64,000 nt of DNA from Hymenobacter cheonanensis (GCF_030581075.1 NZ_JAUQSW010000006.1:186001-250000), one strand, 5' to 3'; positions 17,552-26,592 are shown, numbered from the stretch's first letter. Numbers and translations: made by a program. The notes: generated by a model not told the origin, from the letters alone.

Positions 17552-19465
17552 TTACTTTTTGCCCGCCACAATCTCATCCACAATCAGCGGGTCGAGCAAG
17601 GTCGTCGTATCGCCGAGGTTCGACGTTTCGCCCTCGGCCACCTTGCGCAGGATGCGGCGCATGATTTTGCCCGAGCGGGTTTTGGGCAGGCCGCTCACCA
17701 GCTGAATCTTATCGGGCTTGGCGATGCGGCCGATAGCGGCCACCACGGCTTCGATGATGCTGGCCTCGGTGCGCTGCACGTCGATATCGGAAGTGGGCAC
17801 GCCGTTTTGGCAAATAACGTAGGCGTAGATGCCCTGCCCCTTCACATCGTGCGGATAGCCTACCACGGCGCTTTCCACCACGTGTTCGCTCTGGTTGATG
17901 GCATTCTCGATTTCGGCGGTGCCGAAGCGGTGGCCGCTCACGTTTATTACGTCGTCGACGCGGCCGATAATGCGGTAGAGGCCGTTTTCGTCGCGCCGGG
18001 CGCCGTCGCCGGTGAAGTAGTAGCCCGGGTAAGGCTGGAAGTACGTCTGGCGGCAGCGCTCGTGGTCGCCCCAGGTGGTGCGAATGACGCCCGGCCAGCT
18101 CGCCTTTATCGCCAGGTAGCCCTCCTGGTCGTTGCCCTCAATCTCGGTGCCGTCCTGGTTGAGCAGTACGGGCTGCACGCCGGGCAGCGGCAGGCCGGCC
18201 CGGGCGGGCACGCTGGGCGTGATGCCGGCCAGCGCCGAAATCATGATGCCGCCGGTTTCGGTTTGCCACCACGTGTCCACGATGGGGCAGCGGCCTTTGC
18301 CCACATGCTGGTGGTACCAGTGCCAGGCCTCTTCGTTGATGGGCTCACCCACCGACCCTAGCACGCGCAGGCTGCTGAGCGAGTAGGCCAGCACGTGGTC
18401 GAGGGGGGCGGCCATGAGCGAGCGGATGGCCGTGGGCGCGGTGTAAAATACCGTGACGTGGTGTTTATCAATTACTTCCCAAAACCGGCCCGGCGACGGA
18501 AACGTGGGTACGCCCTCAAACAGTAGCGTGGTGCTGCCCGCCAGCAGCGGCCCGTACAGGCCGTAGGTGTGGCCCGTAACCCAGCCGATGTCGGCGGTGC
18601 ACCAGTACACGTCGTTTTCCTCAATTTGGAACACGTTGCGGAAGGTATAGTCGGCCCACACCATGTAGCCGGCCTGGGTGTGCACCACGCCCTTGGGCTT
18701 GCCGGTGCTGCCCGAGGTGTAGAGGATGAACAGCGGGTCTTCGGCCTGCATTTCCTCGGCGGGGCAGTCTTTTTCGACGTCCTTCACCTCGTCGTGGTAC
18801 CACACGTCGCGGCCGGCCTGCCACTGCACGGGCCAGCCGGTGTGCTCTACCACAATCACACGCTGCACGCTGGGGCAGCTAGCCAGTGCCTCATCCACCA
18901 CGCTCTTCACCGGAATCTGCTTGGCGCCCCGGTTGAGGCCGTCGGCCGTGATGACGCACGTGGCCTGGGCATCGTTAACGCGGTCGGCAATGGCGCTGGC
19001 CGAAAAGCCGGCAAACACCACCGAGTGCACCGCCCCGATGCGGGCGCAGGCCAGCACCGCCACGGCCAGCTGCGGTATCATGGGCACGTAGAGCACCACG
19101 CGGTCGCCCTTGCGCACGCCGTTCTTTTTCAGCACGTTGGCAAACTGGCACACCTGCTCGTGCAGCTCGCGGTAGGTGAGGCGCAGGTGGCGCGTTTTGG
19201 AGTCGTTGGGCTCGAAGATGATGGCGAGCTTGTTGGCCCGCTGCTCAAGGTGGCGGTCGAGGCAGTTCTCGGTAATATTGAGGCTAGCCCCGGCGTACCA
19301 GGTGCTGGTGCCGGCCGGCGAAAACTCGCCGCCGCGCACGGTAGCCCATTTTTTGCGCCAGGTGAAAGGCTCGGCCGCGGCGGCCCAAAAGGCGTCGGGG
19401 TCTTCAACAGATTGGGTGTAGTCGGCGTGGTACTCTTCCAGCGTGCGCGTGCGAATGGCAGACAT
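17552..19465 (-). CDS. acs: Acetyl-CoA synthetase (acetate--CoA ligase)
   Basis: 637 residues from ATG 19465 (MSAIRTRTLEEYHADYTQSV). It activates acetate to acetyl-CoA through acetyl-AMP. Seen are the N-terminal ACAS domain, WYAGASLNITENCLDRHLE, the phosphate loop ILYTSGSTGKPKGVVHT, DTWWQTETGG and the C-terminal lysine context PKTRSGKIMRRILRK, whose lysine is the known acetylation switch in this family. An open frame upstream to 19567 is non-homologous and contains a collapsed palindromic repeat, so it is excluded. It lies directly downstream of a transporter-fused histidine kinase and receiver protein on the same strand, as in the CrbS/CrbR acetate-switch loci of proteobacteria. Confidence 0.95.
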   Translation of the reverse strand: MSAIRTRTLEEYHADYTQSVEDPDAFWAAAAEPFTWRKKWATVRGGEFSPAGTSTWYAGASLNITENCLDRHLEQRANKLAIIFEPNDSKTRHLRLTYRELHEQVCQFANVLKKNGVRKGDRVVLYVPMIPQLAVAVLACARIGAVHSVVFAGFSASAIADRVNDAQATCVITADGLNRGAKQIPVKSVVDEALASCPSVQRVIVVEHTGWPVQWQAGRDVWYHDEVKDVEKDCPAEEMQAEDPLFILYTSGSTGKPKGVVHTQAGYMVWADYTFRNVFQIEENDVYWCTADIGWVTGHTYGLYGPLLAGSTTLLFEGVPTFPSPGRFWEVIDKHHVTVFYTAPTAIRSLMAAPLDHVLAYSLSSLRVLGSVGEPINEEAWHWYHQHVGKGRCPIVDTWWQTETGGIMISALAGITPSVPARAGLPLPGVQPVLLNQDGTEIEGNDQEGYLAIKASWPGVIRTTWGDHERCRQTYFQPYPGYYFTGDGARRDENGLYRIIGRVDDVINVSGHRFGTAEIENAINQSEHVVESAVVGYPHDVKGQGIYAYVICQNGVPTSDIDVQRTEASIIEAVVAAIGRIAKPDKIQLVSGLPKTRSGKIMRRILRKVAEGETSNLGDTTTLLDPLIVDEIVAGKK

Positions 19466-19518
19466 TTTTGGGGAATTGAGAATGTAGAATGATGAATTAA
19501 AAAATGAAAGTCGTCTTC

Positions 19519-19559
19519 CCCGTCCGTCATTGCTTCGCAGGCTCATAATGACAGACGGG
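19519..19559. repeat. Collapsed copy of the palindromic repeat
   Basis: A 13-bp stem (19519-19531 with 19547-19559, one mismatch). The stretch 19531-19554 resembles the right-arm tail of copy 3 (GCTTCGCAAGCTCAGCATGACA) with three changes. It looks like a short remnant after loss of the middle of the element. Confidence 0.6.
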
Positions 19560-19567
19560 TCCAGCAT

Positions 19568-19939
19568 TTAGCCACCCAGCAGCTCGCGCACTTTCTGCAT
19601 CAGCTGGCGGGTGCTGAAGGGCTTGGGAATGTAGAGGTCGGCGCCCGCTTCGTAGCCCTTTTGTACGTCGGCGAGCTGGCTTTTGGCCGAGAGAAAGATG
19701 ACCTTGGTGGCGGCGCGGTCGGGGCGCTGGCGCAGCTGGCGGCACACCTGGTAGCCGTCCACATCGGGCATCATCACGTCGAGCAGCACGAGGTCGTAGG
19801 GCGTCTGGTCGATGGCGGCCAGGGCCTCGGTGCCGTTGCGGGCAATGCCCACCTGGTAGCCGTTCTTACGCATCAAAAACTCCAAGGACATGACGATATT
19901 CGGCTCGTCGTCAACCAGTAAGATAGCGGGCGTAGTCAT
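19568..19939 (-). CDS. Single-domain response regulator (receiver only)
   Basis: 123 residues, a complete CheY-like receiver with no output domain. The acidic pair is D10-D11 in LLVDDEPN, the phosphoacceptor is D54 in LVLLDVMMPD, the switch serine is S84 in IFLSAKSQ and the conserved lysine is K106 in YIPKPF. Its start overlaps the end of the kinase gene by 4 nt (ATGA), so the two are translationally coupled and it is the evident phosphorylation partner. Without a DNA-binding domain it cannot regulate transcription by itself; a further phosphorelay partner or a protein-protein output is needed. Confidence 0.9.
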   Translation of the reverse strand: MTTPAILLVDDEPNIVMSLEFLMRKNGYQVGIARNGTEALAAIDQTPYDLVLLDVMMPDVDGYQVCRQLRQRPDRAATKVIFLSAKSQLADVQKGYEAGADLYIPKPFSTRQLMQKVRELLGG

Positions 19940-22740
19940 AGCGAAAAGGAGGAAGAAAAGGGAGCCGCCGCCCGCGCGGGCACGGCCAGCGGCAGCTCGA
20001 TAAAGAAGCGGGCGCCCTGCTCGGGAGCGCTCTCAACCCAGATGCGGCCCTGGTGCAGCTCCACTATTTTTTTGGTAATGGCTAGCCCCAGGCCCGAGCC
20101 TTCGGGCTTGCGCATGGTTTGGTGGTGGGCCTGAAAAAACTTGTCGAATATCTGGTGCTGCTCGGCCAGGGCAATGCCTTTGCCGTTGTCTTCCACGCAC
20201 AGCAGCAGGGCGTCGGCGGCGGGCCAGGCCAGCACCGCAATGCTTCCCGGCCGCCCCGGCACGGTGGCCTTGATGGCGTTGGACAGCAGATTTATGAGCA
20301 CCTGCATCAGGCGGTCGCGGTCGGCGGGCAGCAGCGGCAGGCTGGCGGGCACCTCCACCCGCAGCTCGGTGCCGCGCTCGCGGGCTAGCTGGGCCACGGC
20401 CTCGGCGGCCTCCTGCACCACCTCGGCCAGCACTAGCGGTGTGCGCTCCAGGCTGGCCTGGCCGCTCTCAAACTTCTCCAAATCGAGCACCAAGGAAATA
20501 AGGCGGGTGAGGCGCTCGGCCTCACGGCCGATGGTGAGCTGGAAGCGCTCGCGCTCTTCTGCTTCTAAATCAGGGTTATCGGCCAGAATTTCGGCCAGCG
20601 CCCGGATGCTGGTGAGCGGCGTGCGCAGCTCGTGGGTCACGGTGTAGAGAAACTCATCTTTCTGCATATCCAGCACTTGCAGCTGGTCGTAGGCCTGGCG
20701 CAGCTCGTCGGTGAGGCGCTGTAGCTGGCGACGCTGCTTTTGCAGCTGGCGGTTAGCCTCCAGCAGCTGCTGGCTTTCCTTGAGAATGCCCACCACACTG
20801 TCGTAGCTGATTTGCTCGGCCCCCGCCACCGAGGCCAGCAGCATGCGGGCCGAGGCCGGGCCTAGCGTGCCGGCCAGCAGCTTTTCGGCATAAGTGAGCA
20901 GGCGCGGGTCGGCGGGCGGAATGGGCGCCGGGCTGCCGGCGGCCAGTTCGGCGGCGCCGGGGTCGGTCGTTGGTAAGGCATCGGGAAAACGCTCGGCGAA
21001 GGCGCGCAGGGCCTGGTTGGTGCGCTTCTTCCCCAGAAAGCCGAGCAGCAGCGCGCGCACGTCGGGCAGGGGCGTGCGGCCTTGCCAGCCGGCAATTTCC
21101 TCGGCCAGGCTGCGGCGGCGAAATACATCGACAAACACGTCGGCCTGGCGCAGCTCCAGCGCTGTAGGGGGCCAGGCCAGCGACAAGCCCACGTAGAGCC
21201 CGATGTTGAAAAACCAGCTCCAAAACAGCCCGTGCGACAAATAATCAAGGCCATCGAGCCCAAACAGCGCGCCCGGCCGCAGCCAGGCCAGCCCCCCCAC
21301 CCCGTCGCTGAGCACGCTCACCGGCAGGCGCCCCGGCCCCACCAGCGTGGGCACCACCAGGGTAAAAAACCACACCGCAAAGCCCGCCAGCAGCCCCAGC
21401 GTGGCGCCGCGCCGGGTGCCGCCCTTCCAGTACAGCCCCCCCAGCACGGCAGGCAGAAACTGCGCCACCGCCGCAAACGACACCAGCCCGGTATTGACGA
21501 GCGGCAGCTGCCGGCCCACCCCGGCGTAGTAGCCGTAGGCCAGGGCCAGCACCAGCACCACGGCCAGCCGCCGGCTCGTGAGGGCTACCCGGCCCAGGTA
21601 GGCAAACCAGCGCCGCTGGCCCTCGGGCCGGGCCGCCGGCACGCGCACCAGCAGGGGCATCAGCAGGTGGTTGCTCATCATCACGCTCAGGGCAATGGTT
21701 TCGACGATAATCATGCTGCTGGCCGCCGACAACCCGCCCAGGTACGTGAGCAGGGCTAGCCACGGGTGGCCCGCCGCCAGCGGCAGCGCCAGCACAAAGG
21801 TGTCGGCATCGAGGCCCCGGCCGCCGAGCCGCAGCATGCCGCCAAAGGCAATGGGCAGCACAAACACGTTGATAACGAGCAGGTAGAGCGGAAACAGCCA
21901 CATGGCCTTGCGCAGGTGGTTTTCGTCCACGTTCTCGACCACGGCTACCTGAAACTGGCGCGGCAGCAGCAACACCGCCGACATGCTAAGGACAAGCAGC
22001 GTGAGCCACTCGGCCCCGCTGGTGCCCGCGCTGCGGAAGGTGAAGAGCTGCCGCAGCGCGGGCTCGGCCGCCGCCTGATTAAACAAGTCGGCAAAGCCCC
22101 CAAATAGCCCAAACGTGACGAAGCCCCCTAGTAGCAGAAACGCCAGCAGCTTCACTAAGCTTTCGAGGGCCACGGCCAGCACCACGCCCTCGTGCCGCTC
22201 GGTGGCCTCGACCGAGCGCACCCCGAACAGCACCGTAAACACGGCCAGCACGCCCGCCGCAAACAACGCCGCCCCGCTAGCCCCGGCCCCCTGCCCGCCG
22301 CCCGTCAGCACCACGAACGAGCTGGCAATCGCCTTGATTTGCAGCGCAATGTAAGGCACCACCCCGAGCACGCACACCGCCGTAGCGAGGGCCCCCAGGC
22401 TGGCGCTCTTGCCGTAGCGGGCCGAGATGAAGTCGGCAATCGAAGTAAGGCGCTGCTGGCGGCACACCCGGATTATTTTGCGCAGCACCAGCCACCACGC
22501 CGGCGCCAGCAGCCCCGGCCCCAGGTAAATGCCCACGAAGCTCAGCCCCTGGTGCGCCGCCCGCCCCACCGAGCCGTAGTAGGCCCAGGCCGTGCAGTAC
22601 ACGGCCATGCTCAGGGCGTACACGTAGGGGTTGGCCACCAGGCTTTTGCGCGCCGCCGAGCGCCGCTCGGCGGCGTAGGCAACGCCGAAAAGCAGGGCTA
22701 GATACCCAAACGAAAACGCAATGACGAGCAGCTTATTCAC
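19936..22740 (-). CDS. Sodium:solute symporter-fused sensor histidine kinase (CbrA/CrbS-like)
   Basis: 934 residues. Residues 1 to about 530 are a sodium/solute symporter domain with some 13 transmembrane helices (SMAVYCTAWAYYGSVGRAAHQG, YGKSASLGALATAV, LGGLSAASSMIIVETIALSVM). A linker follows with a coiled coil (QQLLEANRQLQKQRRQLQ), then HisKA with the phosphorylated histidine at about residue 703 in VTHELRTPLTSIR, then HATPase_c (NLLSNAIKATV, VEDNGKGIAL, GSGLGLAITKKIVELH). The architecture matches CbrA/CrbS kinases that couple solute transport or sensing to regulation. Position next to acs suggests acetate or another carboxylate as signal; this is inference. Confidence 0.92.
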   Translation of the reverse strand: MNKLLVIAFSFGYLALLFGVAYAAERRSAARKSLVANPYVYALSMAVYCTAWAYYGSVGRAAHQGLSFVGIYLGPGLLAPAWWLVLRKIIRVCRQQRLTSIADFISARYGKSASLGALATAVCVLGVVPYIALQIKAIASSFVVLTGGGQGAGASGAALFAAGVLAVFTVLFGVRSVEATERHEGVVLAVALESLVKLLAFLLLGGFVTFGLFGGFADLFNQAAAEPALRQLFTFRSAGTSGAEWLTLLVLSMSAVLLLPRQFQVAVVENVDENHLRKAMWLFPLYLLVINVFVLPIAFGGMLRLGGRGLDADTFVLALPLAAGHPWLALLTYLGGLSAASSMIIVETIALSVMMSNHLLMPLLVRVPAARPEGQRRWFAYLGRVALTSRRLAVVLVLALAYGYYAGVGRQLPLVNTGLVSFAAVAQFLPAVLGGLYWKGGTRRGATLGLLAGFAVWFFTLVVPTLVGPGRLPVSVLSDGVGGLAWLRPGALFGLDGLDYLSHGLFWSWFFNIGLYVGLSLAWPPTALELRQADVFVDVFRRRSLAEEIAGWQGRTPLPDVRALLLGFLGKKRTNQALRAFAERFPDALPTTDPGAAELAAGSPAPIPPADPRLLTYAEKLLAGTLGPASARMLLASVAGAEQISYDSVVGILKESQQLLEANRQLQKQRRQLQRLTDELRQAYDQLQVLDMQKDEFLYTVTHELRTPLTSIRALAEILADNPDLEAEERERFQLTIGREAERLTRLISLVLDLEKFESGQASLERTPLVLAEVVQEAAEAVAQLARERGTELRVEVPASLPLLPADRDRLMQVLINLLSNAIKATVPGRPGSIAVLAWPAADALLLCVEDNGKGIALAEQHQIFDKFFQAHHQTMRKPEGSGLGLAITKKIVELHQGRIWVESAPEQGARFFIELPLAVPARAAAPFSSSFSL

Positions 22741-22801
22741 TGTACAAAATCCACCGCGAAGCTCCGCGGGGCACTAAGAAAATTGTGTGAAGCGGGCAGG
22801 G

Positions 22802-23020
22802 CTAGCCGGCTTTTCGCACGAGCCAGCCCGTAATCCCAATCAGCAGCAGCCAGGTAAGCAGCACGTAGAGATACAGCACCGGCACGCCCGCTACCCGCCC
22901 GTCGCGGTCGAAGGCGGCCAGTAGGGGGTAATTGAGCAGCACCGCAAACAGCCCGGCTACGAAAAGCAGCCGTTGGCCGCGCGGCTGGCTGCTGTCGGTT
23001 GGATTGGGGTTGGGGTTCAT
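22802..23020 (-). CDS. Small two-helix membrane protein, probable partner of the symporter-kinase
   Basis: 72 residues from ATG 23020. Two hydrophobic helices (LLFVAGLFAVLLNYPLLAAF and VPVLYLYVLLTWLLLIGITGWLV) flank FDRDGRVAGVP and the protein ends KAG. The NYPLL...G-V-P-x-LY-x-Y pattern resembles the DUF3311-type small proteins found beside sodium:solute symporters. It lies 61 bp upstream of the symporter-kinase gene on the same strand, as small genes precede actP and cbrA elsewhere. Function is inferred from position only. An earlier in-frame start at 23050 is possible. Confidence 0.62.
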   Translation of the reverse strand: MNPNPNPTDSSQPRGQRLLFVAGLFAVLLNYPLLAAFDRDGRVAGVPVLYLYVLLTWLLLIGITGWLVRKAG

Positions 23021-23048
23021 GACCGAGGCTAGCGGGTGGGTAGAAGGC

Positions 23049-23083
23049 AAAAACCCGCCCGGCGGGCTGCCTGACGGGTTTTT
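23049..23083 (-). terminator. Hairpin terminator after the MHS-type permease
   Basis: Arms 23049-23057 and 23074-23083 (AAAAACCCG with CGGGTTTTT) enclose a second internal stem. A U-tract is available on the minus strand, 20 nt past the permease stop. Confidence 0.7.
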
Positions 23084-23103
23084 ACTTACAAATCAGTCAG
23101 TTA

Positions 23104-24582
23104 TCAGCTGTCCATCAGCTTCACATCGCGGGTGTCTTTCATCAGGGCCATGCCCACGAAGAAGCAGATGAGCGCGATGACTACCGGATAAATGAGGCCG
23201 ATAATGCTCTTGTGTTCATTGGCAAACGTGCCGGCCGGCTGGGCCGCCGCCCACACGCCAATGGAGGTAGCCACCAGGGGCACAAAGCCGCCAAAGATGC
23301 CATTGCCAATGTGATAGGGCACCGACAGCGAGGTGTAGCGCACGCTGGTCGGGAACAGCTCGACGAGGTAGGCGGCGATGGGGCCGTAGACCATCGTCAC
23401 GAACAGCACGAGGCAGAAGGTGAGCGCAATCATGGCCGGAATGTTGGGGTTGAGGGCCTTCATGACGGCGGGCACGGCCTTGCCGGCGGCATCCACGGTG
23501 GCGGGCGTTACCTCGGTAATGGGGCCGGCGAAGGCTTGCAGGCCGTGGAAGAGCGGCATGGTGAACAGCGCGCCGCAAATCATGCCCGTCATGATGATGC
23601 GCTTGCGCCCGATGCGGTCGGAGAGCGAGCCAAAATACACGAACAGCGGCGTGGCCAGCAGCATCGACACCACCATGATGATGCTCGAATGCACGGTGTC
23701 GAGCTTGAGCGTGGCATTCATGAAGGTGAAAGCCTGAAACTGGCTGGTGTAGAAAATAACACCCTGGCCCATCGTGACGCCGAAAAGGGCGATAAGCACG
23801 AGGCGGCGGTTGACGGGGTTCACGAACGAGTCGCGCAGCGGGCTCTTGCTGGTGGTGCCGGTGGCCTTGGCCTTGGCAAACAGCGGCGACTCGTGCAGGC
23901 GCTTGCGGATGAAGTACGAGGCAATTACCAGGAAGCCCGAGAGCAGGAACGGAATGCGCCAGCCCCACTCCTTAAACGCGGGCTCGCCCAGCAGCTTGCG
24001 GGTAATTAAGATGACGGTGATGCTGAGAATGAGCCCGCCGGTGGCCGTAATCTGAATGAAGCTGGTGTAGTAGCCGCGCTGCTTATCCGGCGCATATTCA
24101 GCCACATAAGTGGCCGCGCCGCCGTACTCGCCGCCCAGGGCCAAGCCCTGCAACAGGCGCAGAATGACCACGATAACCGGGGCTGCGATGCCGATAGAAT
24201 CGTAGCTCGGGATGAGGCCCGTAATAAACGTGGCCCCGCCCATGATGAGCAGCGTGACCAGGAAGGTGTACTTGCGCCCAATCATGTCGCCGATGCGGCC
24301 GAAGAATACGGCCCCGAACGGCCGTACCACGAAGCCCGCCCCAAAAATGGCCAGCGCCCCGAGCAGCGACTTGGTGAGGTCGCCGGACTGCCCAAACAGC
24401 ACCGGCCCGATAATGGCCGCCAGCGAGCCAAAAATGTAAAAGTCGTACCACTCGATAACCGTGCCCACCGACGAGGCCGTGATGACCTGCCAGATGGTTT
24501 TCGAATCGACCTGGTTGTTGTCGTGCGCCGCCGGCGCATCTACGGCCGCGCCGTAGGCGTTGGGGTTCAGGCTTTGTTCCAT
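23104..24582 (-). CDS. MFS permease, metabolite:H+ symporter type
   Basis: 492 residues with 12 transmembrane segments. The loop 2-3 signature is GRIGDMIGRKYTF, and its equivalent in the second half is GSLSDRIGRKRII. EWYDFYIFGSLAAIIGPVLF in helix 1 and LLQGLALGGEYGGAATYVAEY in helix 4 are characteristic of the metabolite:H+ symporter group (KgtP, ShiA, ProP relatives), which moves organic acids or osmolytes. An insertion of about 40 residues (EVTPATVDAAGKAVPAVMKAL) separates helices in the second half. It lies between the kinase operon and a porin on the same strand, so an organic acid substrate is plausible. Confidence 0.9.
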   Translation of the reverse strand: MEQSLNPNAYGAAVDAPAAHDNNQVDSKTIWQVITASSVGTVIEWYDFYIFGSLAAIIGPVLFGQSGDLTKSLLGALAIFGAGFVVRPFGAVFFGRIGDMIGRKYTFLVTLLIMGGATFITGLIPSYDSIGIAAPVIVVILRLLQGLALGGEYGGAATYVAEYAPDKQRGYYTSFIQITATGGLILSITVILITRKLLGEPAFKEWGWRIPFLLSGFLVIASYFIRKRLHESPLFAKAKATGTTSKSPLRDSFVNPVNRRLVLIALFGVTMGQGVIFYTSQFQAFTFMNATLKLDTVHSSIIMVVSMLLATPLFVYFGSLSDRIGRKRIIMTGMICGALFTMPLFHGLQAFAGPITEVTPATVDAAGKAVPAVMKALNPNIPAMIALTFCLVLFVTMVYGPIAAYLVELFPTSVRYTSLSVPYHIGNGIFGGFVPLVATSIGVWAAAQPAGTFANEHKSIIGLIYPVVIALICFFVGMALMKDTRDVKLMDS

Positions 24583-24629
24583 GAGTAGATTGGGTGGGAA
24601 AATAAGTAGTTGAATAAGTGAGCGCTAGG

Positions 24630-26195
24630 CTACAAGAACACCTGCGTTTGCAGCGTCACTTCGGGGCGGTGGGTCACGTCGCCGGCCACGCCCACGCCGT
24701 TCACGGTCGTCATGTTGAAGTCGGGGCGGGCGCGGTAGTTGAGCGTCACCTTGGCGTTGTGGCCGTCGATGTAGAAGTTGAGGCCCGCGTCGTAGATGTT
24801 CACGCCCTGCACGTCGCCGGCGGCGTTGCGCAGGCCCTCGTAGTTGCTGTGCAGGTAGGCCACGTAGGGCTGCAAGCGCACTTTTTTGCCCAGCGTATTC
24901 TTGCCCATCAGGAAGCCGAGCTGGCCGTAGACGGTGCCGCCGGTGCCCGACTGCGGCACGGCGTTGCCGCGGGTGGCACTGGCACCGTAGCCGGGGTTTT
25001 CGGCTCCCACAAAGCGCACATAGTTGGGCCCGAAGTCGTAGTTCCAGTACACGCCGTAGAAGGTCACGGCCGTGCGCTTGGCCGTGTCGAGCGGCGCATC
25101 GTAGAATACGTCGGCCCCGAACAGCTTGATGTCGTGCTTGGTAGTGGGCACGGCGGCGTAGAGGTCAGTGCCGCTGGCCAGGTTGGTGAGGTTCACCGTA
25201 CTGCTGCTCTGGCGCGAGAACATCCCGTTCTGGTTGTACATAAAGCCCGCCCCAATGCTCAGCACCTTCTTGGCGCCCAGGTACGTGCCCTGGGTGTAGG
25301 GCAGCAGGTTGGCCTCGGGCTCCAGAAAGTTGTAGCTGAAGTAGCCCTGGTACACGTGCCCGTCGTTTTGGGGGTTGTACTGGGCCACGTTCACGCCGGT
25401 GTTGGTCGTAATGCCGCCCACCGTCGAGTTCACCCCTAGCCCCAGCGGGTTGCCGGTTTGCACGCCGCCCACCACGTAGTTGGGGTTGGTGGGCAGATTG
25501 GTCAGGAAGGGGTCGCTCATCGAAAGCTTGTAATCAAATTTGCCGATGCGCCCCTTGGCGTAGACCCCAAGCCAGCGCGCAAACTGGTCGATGGCGTCGA
25601 TGGTGGGGAAGTTGGTCAGCGGCACGTCCATCGTCATGATGCTCGTGGTGCTGGCGCTGCTCATGCGCGAAATACCGTTGTAGTAGTGCAGGCCGGCCCC
25701 CAGGTTGAGGTACTTGTTGACCTTGTACTCCGTCACGGCCTCGTGAATGAAGAATTGCGGCTTCTTGCCATCCGTAGTGGGCGCCACGCCGCCGCTCACG
25801 TTGTTCTGGTTGTTGATACCCAGGTGGGTATAGATGAGAAAGCGCGGGCTGAGCTGGGCCAGCAGCACCATGCGCGAGCGCCGGATGCCGAAGTCTAGCT
25901 GGTCGCTCTTGGGCTCGTTGGGGCCGCGCAGCGTGCCGCTGTTGTTCTCGTTGTAGCGCACGTACACCTGCGTCCAGGCCATGAGGCGCACGTACTTCTG
26001 GCCGTCGGGCGAGAGGTTGAACTTCATGCCGGCGCCGTAGGGCACGGGCTTGGTGGGCGCGGGCGGCGCGGGCGGCGGCGCCTGGGGCGCGGGCGGCGGC
26101 GCGGGGCTAGCAGGGGCCGGCGGGGCCACCTGCGCGGCCGCCGAGCCAGCTAATAGTAAGCCGCTAAGGGCTAGCGCGTAGCGAGATTTGGACAT
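24630..26195 (-). CDS. Outer-membrane porin, phosphate-selective O/P-like
   Basis: 521 residues from ATG 26195. A signal peptide (MSKSRYALALSGLLLAGSAAAQ) is followed by a Pro/Ala linker of about 28 residues, then a beta-barrel with the OprO/P-like start GMKFNLSPDGQKYVRLMAWTQVYVRY and DFGIRRSRMVLLAQLSPRFLIYTHLGINN. The barrel ends VTLQTQVFL with a terminal hydrophobic residue. The permease gene 47 bp downstream on the same strand suggests a shared transcript in which this protein admits the solute through the outer membrane. Substrate selectivity cannot be read from the sequence. Confidence 0.85.
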   Translation of the reverse strand: MSKSRYALALSGLLLAGSAAAQVAPPAPASPAPPPAPQAPPPAPPAPTKPVPYGAGMKFNLSPDGQKYVRLMAWTQVYVRYNENNSGTLRGPNEPKSDQLDFGIRRSRMVLLAQLSPRFLIYTHLGINNQNNVSGGVAPTTDGKKPQFFIHEAVTEYKVNKYLNLGAGLHYYNGISRMSSASTTSIMTMDVPLTNFPTIDAIDQFARWLGVYAKGRIGKFDYKLSMSDPFLTNLPTNPNYVVGGVQTGNPLGLGVNSTVGGITTNTGVNVAQYNPQNDGHVYQGYFSYNFLEPEANLLPYTQGTYLGAKKVLSIGAGFMYNQNGMFSRQSSSTVNLTNLASGTDLYAAVPTTKHDIKLFGADVFYDAPLDTAKRTAVTFYGVYWNYDFGPNYVRFVGAENPGYGASATRGNAVPQSGTGGTVYGQLGFLMGKNTLGKKVRLQPYVAYLHSNYEGLRNAAGDVQGVNIYDAGLNFYIDGHNAKVTLNYRARPDFNMTTVNGVGVAGDVTHRPEVTLQTQVFL

Positions 26196-26501
26196 CAAGT
26201 AGAGTGTAACGAGTGGGAAAGCAGGAAAAGGGGGCCAGCCCCAACGCCGAGCCTGTGCTTGGCTCGGCTAAGTAGCAGCCCAAAGGGGCTGGCTGGTGAG
26301 CGCATGCAATCGTTTTGCTAACTCGCTATAGCTGGCTTTCCACCCCGCCTCGCCACTTTTCAACCCGCACAACCGCTCGCCAAGCAGCTGCACCCGCTAG
26401 CTGTTACCTATTCAGGAGCGTATTAATCAACCTTATCTGGCTGCCCGGCCTCTTTCAGGAACAACCGGCCACCAAACAGGCCGGCAGCTATAGTAATTAA
26501 G

Positions 26502-26509
26502 CAAACCTA
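26502..26509 (-). promoter_or_regulatory. Possible TAnnTTTG promoter element for the porin-permease genes
   Basis: Reads TAGGTTTG on the minus strand. The 306-nt distance to the porin ATG is unusually long, so the match may be chance. Confidence 0.3.
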
Positions 26510-26570
26510 TACCTGTTTAGCGACAAAGCCCCCTTGAGGTATCCACGGCGCGGCCAGACGCACAAAAAAA

Positions 26571-26592
26571 GCCGCTTCCGGGAGGAAGCGGC
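26571..26592 (-). terminator. Rho-independent terminator of the second MFS permease
   Basis: A 9-bp stem (26571-26579 with 26584-26592) with a 4-nt loop; the A-run at 26563-26570 is a U-tract on the minus strand. It lies 31 nt after the stop. Confidence 0.82.
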
